This document shows, one piece after another, positions 6,390-11,526 of a DNA stretch of 11,526 bases. Each line of letters starts with the position of its first letter. Positions within the stretch are counted from its first letter, which is position 1. The position numbers and the translations under genes are program-made. The notes below the pieces were generated by a model. It worked only from the letters and a program-made list of their open reading frames with translations, did not search any database and was not told where the DNA came from. Origin of the DNA: Prevotellaceae bacterium UBA7028 (lineage in GTDB: Bacteria; Bacteroidota; Bacteroidia; Bacteroidales; Bacteroidaceae); assembly GCA_002494215.1 (NCBI GenBank), contig DLBF01000172.1, positions 1-11,526 on the forward strand. Direction: 5' to 3'.

Positions 6390-9300
6390 TTATTTTGCGG
6401 CCTCACTTTCAATGGCTTTCTCTTTCTCTCTGAGTGAACGCTCACGTTCCTTCAGGAATTGTTGGTCAGCCTCTTCAACCATAACGGGACGAATCTTCTC
6501 CTGAAGATATTCGAAGATGATGAAGAAGAGGGGAACAGTAAAGAGTATGGCCAATGTTCCTACTGTCATACCTCCAATTACACCGATACCGATAGTACGG
6601 TTACCGTTGGCTCCGGCACCTGTGGCGAAGACTAGAGGAATCATACCGAAAATCATGGTGAGGACGGTCATGAGGATGGGACGCAGGCGGGCCTCGGCTG
6701 CGGCGAAGGCCGCTTCGACGATTCCCATTCCCTTACGACGGCGCTCAAGGGCGAACTCGGTAATAAGGATGGCTGTCTTGGCGAGCAGTCCGATGAGCAT
6801 GATGACACCGGTCTGCAGGTAGATATTGTTCTCGATGGGGCCCATGAAGAGCATACGTCCGATGGGGACGGGCTGGCCGTTCATGGGAATAGTCCAGTTG
6901 AATCCTGCATTCCACAACCATGCAAATCCATAGGTTCCCATCAGACCGGCAGGAACAGAGAAGATAACGGCAAATGGAATAAGGAAGCTCTCGTAGAGAC
7001 AGCTCAGGATAAGGAAGATAAGAATCACACAGATGGCATAGGTGAGGTACGTGTCGTAACTGCCTATGGTCTGTGCCTCCTCACGAGCCATACCACCGAA
7101 CTCGTAGCTATAGCCTTCGGGGAAGACCTCCTTGTGTACCTGCTCGATAACGTTCATAACCTCTGTGTTGCTGACACCGGTATTGGCTGCCACGTTAACG
7201 GAGATAGAACTGAACAGGTTAAAGCGGTTGTCAATCTCGGGACCGAGAACGGGCTTCAGTTTGACGAACTGGCTGAGAGGTGCCATCTGTCCTTGGTTAC
7301 GAATGAACATGTTGTTGAGGTCGTCTTCGGTGGTTCTGCTCTGAGGATTGCTCTGCAGCATCACACGATAGACCTTACTGAATTGGTTCATGTTACTGAT
7401 ATAAGCACCACCGCAATAGCTGGCGAGAGCGTTTAGTACGGTAGTGGGAGAGATTCCTGCACGCTTGCACTGTGCGGCATCTACCTCGACATCGAACTGG
7501 GGGAAGTTACGCTCGTAGGTGGTGATACAACGTCCAACCTCGGGGTGCTCGCTCAACTTGGCGATGAATTCCTTGGTGTAGTTGAAGAAGACCTCCTTGT
7601 CAGCGGTTCCCGTCTTGTCTTGCAACTGCAACTCGATAGAACCCATACCGTAGCCAGGAATCATACCGGGCTCGAAGACAAAGCACTGAGCCTCAGGAAT
7701 CTCCTTCAACAGACGGGCATTCAACTTGGCATTTGCCACCATGGTGCTGGTGCTCATCATATTATCCAGAGGATGATAGTTCATGAGTGCTATGACAGAC
7801 AATGCTCCTATAACAACGAAAGCCAAAGCTTTCTTGAATACCTTTTTACGGGTAAACAGACTTCGTACAAATACAATCAGAGAAATAACGAGAGACAGAA
7901 ATGCTAGCGTGGCAAATCCAAAGCTAAGACCGTATTGACGTTCGCCCCATGGTTTGAGACGAATTACTGACATACCATAGGATGTTCCCTGACCTGACAT
8001 GAAGCCATAGCCGGCTACCTTGGTATATTCCTTAACTTCGGGTACACTCTCGATGATTTTCTGAGCCTTGTTCATTACCTCGTAGGTGGATGCCACATTG
8101 CTGCCGGGAACGGCGCTGACATTCATCATACATACACCCTGGTCTTCGCTGGGAACAAGTCCTCCGGGGAGGTGGCTGGCAAAGAAGAGTACACCTACTA
8201 TGGCTACGGCAAGTGCGCCGAAACTAACGTAATATCTGACTTTGCGCGAAACCATGCGGCGCAGCACATTGGTATACTTCTCCATCATGGCTGAGTAGGT
8301 GGCTTCGTAGGCAAGACGAGTGCGGTAGTTGATATTTCCGAAGAAGCCCTTGCGGCGCTCCTCGCTAGCGGGACGCATCATGATAGCGCACAGGGCAGGA
8401 CAGAGCACTAGGGCACTGACACACGAGAGACCGACGGCTGTGGCAAGTGTTACGCCGAACTGGGTGTAGAAGATTCCTGCGGTTCCACCTGTGAAACTGA
8501 CAGGGATAAACACTGCCATGAAAACGAATGTACATGAGATTACTGCCATGGTTACGTCACTCATGGCATCCTTGGTTGCCTGATAGGGACTGGTATATCC
8601 GGCATCGAATTTTGCCTGAACGGCCTCTACAACAACGATAGCATCGTCCACCACCGTTCCGATGGCTAGCACGAGGGCGAAGAGTGTCAGCAGATTCAGT
8701 GTAAAGCCGGCTATGGAGAGGCAGGCAAAAGTGCCGACCAGAGATACAATAATGGAAATGGAGGGAATGATGGTGGCTCTGAAGTCCTGCAGGAAGAAGT
8801 AAACCACCAATACTACCAGAAGGATGGCAATGAAGAGGGTCTCCTCTACATTGGCAATAGAAGCCAGAAGGAAGTCGTTGCTGGACATCATCTTGATGAA
8901 TTTCATACCCTTGGGCAGTTCTTTGCCCAACTCATCCAACTTGGCGCTTACGCGGTCATTGGTTTCCTTGGCATTAGCACCGGCTAACTGGAAGCAGAGG
9001 AAGGTTACACCGGGATGTCCGTTGGCTTCACCATGGAAGGAGTAACTGATGGCGCCCAACTCTACATCGGCAATATCCTTGAGTCGTAGAATTGTTCCAT
9101 CGGCATTAGCGCGGATGACAATGTTCTCGAATTCGGAGATTTCCTTCAGACGTCCTTTGTACTTAAGGGTGTATTGGTAATAGTTGTCAACTCCGTCGCC
9201 GTGTGAACCGTTTACGGGTTTCTCGCCTAACTGTCCGGCGGGCGACTCCAGATTCTGCTCGGCCATGGCTGCGGTGATGTCATCGGGTACTACACCATAC

Positions 9301-9887
9301 TGGGCCATCTGCTCGGGCTTCATCCATATACGCAGTGAATAGGTTCCGCCCAGGAGCATTACGTCTCCTACGCCTTCTACTCGCTTAATCTGGGGGATGA
9401 CGTTAATGTCAAGGTAGTTGGAGATAAAGTCCTCGTCGTATGTTCCGTCCTCGCTGACAAGACAGTCGATCTGCAGGAATGAAGTTTGTCTCTTGGTGGT
9501 GGAAACACCGATACGGGTAACCTCCTGTGGTAGCAAACCCTGTACACGGCTTACACGGTTCTGTACGTTCACGGCAGCCATATCGGGGTCTGTTCCCTGC
9601 TTGAAGACTACGTTAATGGTTGCAGAACCTGAGTTGGTGGCAGTACTGCTCATGTACAACATGTTTTCTACACCGTTAATACCTTCCTCCAAGGGCTGGA
9701 TAACGGCCTTCATTACTGCGTCTGCACTGGCACCAGTATAAGTGGCACTGACCGATACGGTTGGAGGAGCGATATCAGGGTACTGCTCCAGAGGGAGCGA
9801 TGTGAATGATATGGCACCCACCAACAGAATCATAATGGCTATAGAGATGGCCATTACAGGTCTTTTGATAAATATATTTCCTTTCAT
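6390..9887 (-). CDS. RND multidrug efflux pump, inner-membrane permease (AcrB/MexB-like, HAE1 family) with extra hydrophobic hairpin
   Basis: This 1165-residue proton-driven exporter is the motor of the tripartite pump. The family layout is intact: TM1 (about 10-29), first periplasmic loop (about 30-345), TM2-TM6 (about 350-505), TM7 (about 553-570), second periplasmic loop (about 571-945) and TM8-TM12 (about 946-1127). The proton-relay residues of AcrB are present: D414-D415 in TM4, K1037 in TM10 and T1074 in TM11. The switch-loop region GYGFMSGQG (626-634) matches AcrB GFGFAGRGQ. The protein is about 110 residues longer than AcrB (1049). Residues about 651-710 form a block with two hydrophobic segments (655-677 and 687-702) and a basic FTRKKVFKK loop, where AcrB has a short turn. 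A second extension lies between TM9 and TM10 (about 993-1018), and the charged C-terminal tail is cytoplasmic. The ATG at 9887 is the classic family start. Substrates are unknown; drugs, bile salts or detergents are usual. Confidence 0.96.
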   Translation of the reverse strand: MKGNIFIKRPVMAISIAIMILLVGAISFTSLPLEQYPDIAPPTVSVSATYTGASADAVMKAVIQPLEEGINGVENMLYMSSTATNSGSATINVVFKQGTDPDMAAVNVQNRVSRVQGLLPQEVTRIGVSTTKRQTSFLQIDCLVSEDGTYDEDFISNYLDINVIPQIKRVEGVGDVMLLGGTYSLRIWMKPEQMAQYGVVPDDITAAMAEQNLESPAGQLGEKPVNGSHGDGVDNYYQYTLKYKGRLKEISEFENIVIRANADGTILRLKDIADVELGAISYSFHGEANGHPGVTFLCFQLAGANAKETNDRVSAKLDELGKELPKGMKFIKMMSSNDFLLASIANVEETLFIAILLVVLVVYFFLQDFRATIIPSISIIVSLVGTFACLSIAGFTLNLLTLFALVLAIGTVVDDAIVVVEAVQAKFDAGYTSPYQATKDAMSDVTMAVISCTFVFMAVFIPVSFTGGTAGIFYTQFGVTLATAVGLSCVSALVLCPALCAIMMRPASEERRKGFFGNINYRTRLAYEATYSAMMEKYTNVLRRMVSRKVRYYVSFGALAVAIVGVLFFASHLPGGLVPSEDQGVCMMNVSAVPGSNVASTYEVMNKAQKIIESVPEVKEYTKVAGYGFMSGQGTSYGMSVIRLKPWGERQYGLSFGFATLAFLSLVISLIVFVRSLFTRKKVFKKALAFVVIGALSVIALMNYHPLDNMMSTSTMVANAKLNARLLKEIPEAQCFVFEPGMIPGYGMGSIELQLQDKTGTADKEVFFNYTKEFIAKLSEHPEVGRCITTYERNFPQFDVEVDAAQCKRAGISPTTVLNALASYCGGAYISNMNQFSKVYRVMLQSNPQSRTTEDDLNNMFIRNQGQMAPLSQFVKLKPVLGPEIDNRFNLFSSISVNVAANTGVSNTEVMNVIEQVHKEVFPEGYSYEFGGMAREEAQTIGSYDTYLTYAICVILIFLILSCLYESFLIPFAVIFSVPAGLMGTYGFAWLWNAGFNWTIPMNGQPVPIGRMLFMGPIENNIYLQTGVIMLIGLLAKTAILITEFALERRRKGMGIVEAAFAAAEARLRPILMTVLTMIFGMIPLVFATGAGANGNRTIGIGVIGGMTVGTLAILFTVPLFFIIFEYLQEKIRPVMVEEADQQFLKERERSLREKEKAIESEAAK

Positions 9888-9944
9888 TGACTTTTATATG
9901 TCTCTAAACTCTAAACTCTAATCTCTAAACTATCAACTCTAAAC
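9888..9944 (-). repeat. Intra-operon spacer built of degenerate GTTTAGA heptamers
   Basis: The 57-base spacer between the adaptor stop and the pump start is largely a tandem array. On the plus strand the unit TCTAAAC recurs back-to-back at 9903-9909 and 9910-9916, then imperfectly (CTCTAAT at 9916-9922), and again as TCTAAAC at 9924-9930 and 9938-9944. On the coding strand this reads as GTTTAGA copies ending about 15 bases before the pump ATG. It may keep the translation start unstructured; slippage in it would change spacer length but not a reading frame. Confidence 0.75.
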
Positions 9945-11090
9945 TTACTTATTAGGTTTGATGTTCTGTCCGTCCTTAAGCATACCTGCTCCTTCGGCTA
10001 CAATAACATCACCAGTCTTCAGTCCTTCCTTAATTACATATTCCTTGCCATTGGTGTGTGACTCGGTAACAACAAGCTGCTCGTGGGCAATGTTGTTCTT
10101 ATCGACAAGGTAGACCTTGAACTTGTCCTGAATCTGGACGGTAGCTGTAGTGGGGATGACGATTCTGTCCTTATATACAGTGGGAATGACAACATAGCCT
10201 GTACTTCCGCTATGCAGCAGTTTTTCGGGGTTGTCGAAGACGGCACGAACCTGTACGGTACCTGTTGAGCGATCGACGACACCACTAATGCTCTCAACCT
10301 TGCCAGTATACTTGTATTCGCTGCCGTCAACCAGTAACAGCTTAATCTCAGGCATAGCTTTGATGGCTGCCTCTGCGCTACCGCTTTCACGAGACATAGC
10401 CAGTAGTTGTGCTTCGTTGATTGAGAAGTAAACATACATCTGGTTGTTGTCGCTGACGGTGGTAAGAGGCTGACCCATGCTGGGGCTTACCAAAGCACCC
10501 TGACGATAGGGGAGCGTTCCTACAATACCATTTGAAGGACTCTTCACAACTGTATAGCTGAGGTTGTTACGGGCATTGACCACCTGAGCCTGTGACTGTG
10601 CCAGCACAGCTTTTGCTGTCTGCAAGGCGTTTTTGGCCTTCTGGATGTCGAACTCACTGACAACATGCTGATCGAAGAGTTGCTTCTTGCTGTCGTACTC
10701 CAACTGAGAGGTTGCCAGCTGAGCCTTGGCTGACTCTAATGCCGCCAGTGCTGTGTTCAGTGCTGCCTGATAGGGAACTTGGTCGATGATGAACAAGGTC
10801 TGTCCTGCTTTTACAACCTGTCCTTCCGTTACGCAAAGCTTTGTCAGTGTGCCGCTTACCTGTGGCATAATGTCAATATCCTGACGTCCACGAATGGTGG
10901 CACTGTATTTTGTGTTCATGGTTACATCCTTGGTCGTAACCTTCATAGTTTCGAAGTTTGCTGTTGGCATTTGTCTTTGTGAATTGTCGCTGCATGAAGA
11001 AAGAATGCTTGCAGCTACTACGCCAATAATAGAGATGTACTTCAGTTTCATTTTCATCTTTTTATTTGAATTTTTGATTATCTTTTTCAC
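9945..11090 (-). CDS. RND efflux periplasmic adaptor (membrane fusion) lipoprotein, AcrA/MexA-like
   Basis: This 381-residue protein bridges the inner-membrane pump and the outer-membrane channel. It has a lipoprotein signal peptide with lipobox L-S-S-C33. The lipoyl domain is split in two halves (about 69-104, with VSGTLTKLCVTEGQVVKAGQ, and about 175-212), interrupted by an alpha-helical coiled-coil hairpin (about 105-174). A beta-barrel domain (about 215-305) and a membrane-proximal domain (about 310-375) follow. Length is normal for AcrA-type adaptors. The pump gene begins 57 bases downstream, so the two are surely co-transcribed. The start is uncertain: from the ATG at 11090 the signal peptide has an unusually long basic lead, while ATGs at 11057 and 11051 (M12, M14) would give a conventional 20-22-residue lipoprotein signal. 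Confidence 0.95.
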   Translation of the reverse strand: MKKIIKNSNKKMKMKLKYISIIGVVAASILSSCSDNSQRQMPTANFETMKVTTKDVTMNTKYSATIRGRQDIDIMPQVSGTLTKLCVTEGQVVKAGQTLFIIDQVPYQAALNTALAALESAKAQLATSQLEYDSKKQLFDQHVVSEFDIQKAKNALQTAKAVLAQSQAQVVNARNNLSYTVVKSPSNGIVGTLPYRQGALVSPSMGQPLTTVSDNNQMYVYFSINEAQLLAMSRESGSAEAAIKAMPEIKLLLVDGSEYKYTGKVESISGVVDRSTGTVQVRAVFDNPEKLLHSGSTGYVVIPTVYKDRIVIPTTATVQIQDKFKVYLVDKNNIAHEQLVVTESHTNGKEYVIKEGLKTGDVIVAEGAGMLKDGQNIKPNK

Positions 11091-11111
11091 CTGTTAAGTC
11101 TAAATCGGGTG

Positions 11112-11119
11112 CAAAGGTA
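11112..11119 (-). promoter_or_regulatory. Probable -7 element of the efflux operon promoter
   Basis: The minus strand reads TACCTTTG, a full match to the Bacteroidetes -7 consensus TAnnTTTG. No TTTG -33 element is found 17-23 bases upstream, so the promoter may be weak or activator-dependent. Transcription would begin near 11107, about 16 bases before the first adaptor ATG and about 50 before the internal ATGs. Confidence 0.5.
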
Positions 11120-11156
11120 TGAATTTTTGCAGAATAATGAGGTGGCATTTTTGGAA

Positions 11157-11185
11157 TTGTATAAATAATTGTAATTATTTAACAA
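11157..11185. promoter_or_regulatory. A/T-rich inverted repeat upstream of efflux operon promoter
   Basis: A near-perfect palindrome has arms TTGTATAAATAATT (11157-11170) and AATTATTTAACAA (11173-11185). The inner 9 bases of each arm match exactly and the outer part matches with a one-base bulge; the arms are separated by GT. It sits about 50-80 bases upstream of the predicted transcription start, a place where an activator or repressor could bind. It has no GC stem, so it is unlikely to be a terminator. Confidence 0.45.
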
Positions 11186-11202
11186 TCCTTGGATGCTGTG
11201 CG

Positions 11203-11241
11203 AAAAAAAAAAGAGCGCATAACCTGTGATTATGCGCTCTT
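11203..11241 (-). terminator. Terminator of rho
   Basis: A perfect 12-bp stem, AAGAGCGCATAA with TTATGCGCTCTT (11211-11222 with 11230-11241), closes a 7-base loop. On the minus strand it runs into ten T (A run 11203-11212). It lies about 30 bases after the rho stop codon and separates rho from the efflux operon. Confidence 0.93.
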
Positions 11242-11271
11242 GTATGTTAAATATTGTATTTTTGTGCTGAA

Positions 11272-11526
11272 TTAGGAATTCATGCTTACAAGGAACTCTT
11301 CGTTTGTCTTTGTGTGCTCCAATCTTGACTTAACCTCGTTCATGGCTTCGATAGCATTCATGTCGCTGAGGAACTTACGCAGGATCCACATGCGGTCGAG
11401 GGTCATTTTGTCTTGTAACAGATCGTCTCTTCGTGTGCTGCTGGCAACGATGTTAACAGCAGGGAAGATACGCTTGTTGCTGAGCATTCGGTCGAGCTGC
11501 AACTCCATGTTACCTGTTCCCTTGAA
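11272..11526 (-). CDS. rho: Transcription termination factor Rho, C-terminal 84 residues (5' end outside window)
   Basis: The minus-strand frame is open from the window edge (FKGTGN followed by MELQLDR) to a TAA at 11272-11274. It matches the extreme C-terminus of Rho, the hexameric RNA helicase that ends transcription. FKGTGNMEL, the KRIFPAV stretch, the STRRDDLL segment, MWILRKFL and the final KTNEEF correspond to E. coli FKGTGNMEL, KRVFPAI, GTRKEELL, MWILRKII and KTNDDF. The internal methionine at 11508 is not the start; the codons before it are conserved Rho sequence. The walker motifs and RNA-binding domain lie outside the window. Confidence 0.96.
   Translation of the reverse strand, partial: FKGTGNMELQLDRMLSNKRIFPAVNIVASSTRRDDLLQDKMTLDRMWILRKFLSDMNAIEAMNEVKSRLEHTKTNEEFLVSMNS

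Noticed and set aside
6517..7907. Several plus-strand open frames opposite the pump gene, up to 120 codons
   Set aside because: They are antisense shadows of a clearly conserved RND gene. Their products are low-complexity and lack recognisable motifs, and no separate promoters or leaders are seen.
7758..7937. The pump insert as a frameshift, assembly error or insertion sequence
   Set aside because: The frame is continuous, both sides align with AcrB, the hydrophobic and basic pattern makes a sensible membrane hairpin, and there are no terminal repeats or target duplications.
9888..9944. Heptamer array as a CRISPR
   Set aside because: The units are 7 bases, contiguous and degenerate, with no spacers and no cas genes.
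11272..11508. A stand-alone 78-residue gene starting at the ATG at 11508
   Set aside because: The codons upstream to the window edge continue in frame and match conserved Rho sequence, so this is the C-terminus of a truncated rho gene.

Overview
The window looks like Bacteroidetes chromosome, most likely Prevotella or a close relative. Four things point there: a C10 (streptopain-like) protease with a Prevotella-type C-terminal sorting tail; promoters that fit the Bacteroidetes TTTG / TAnnTTTG pattern; start codons preceded by A/T-rich leaders without Shine-Dalgarno motifs; and a moderate GC content of roughly 45-50 percent by eye. The genus is an inference.

Layout from left to right. Bases 1-48 are the 3' part of a tRNA-Thr (anticodon CGT), followed by a strong hairpin terminator. 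At 123-1379 (+) lies an exported serine hydrolase of the beta-lactamase/esterase fold. It converges on a 1062-residue secreted C10 cysteine protease (1471-4659, -), and a terminator at 1409-1450 lies between them. Bases 4660-4931 hold no gene. They contain the protease's structured leader and a near-perfect Bacteroidetes promoter, then the terminator of the next transcription unit. The largest unit, on the minus strand, is a complete three-gene RND multidrug efflux operon: periplasmic adaptor lipoprotein (11090-9945), inner-membrane AcrB-like pump (9887-6390) and TolC/OprM-like outer-membrane lipoprotein (6338-4932). Bases 11091-11271 hold the operon's probable promoter, an A/T-rich inverted repeat and the terminator of the preceding gene. 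At the right edge is the C-terminus of transcription terminator Rho (minus strand, cut by the window end).

The three efflux genes encode the parts of one tripartite machine. The pump takes up substrate from membrane or periplasm using the proton gradient, the adaptor bridges the periplasm, and the outer-membrane channel discharges to the outside. No regulator gene is visible next to the operon. The protease and the serine hydrolase are independent exported hydrolases with no evident link to efflux.

The most unusual point is in the pump. It is about 110 residues longer than AcrB. Much of the extra length is a block with two hydrophobic segments separated by a very basic loop, inserted in the second large periplasmic loop, where AcrB has only a short turn. 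It looks like an extra transmembrane hairpin, which would give 14 rather than 12 membrane helices. Also notable are short degenerate tandem repeats in both intergenic spacers of the operon, and an inverted repeat upstream of its promoter.
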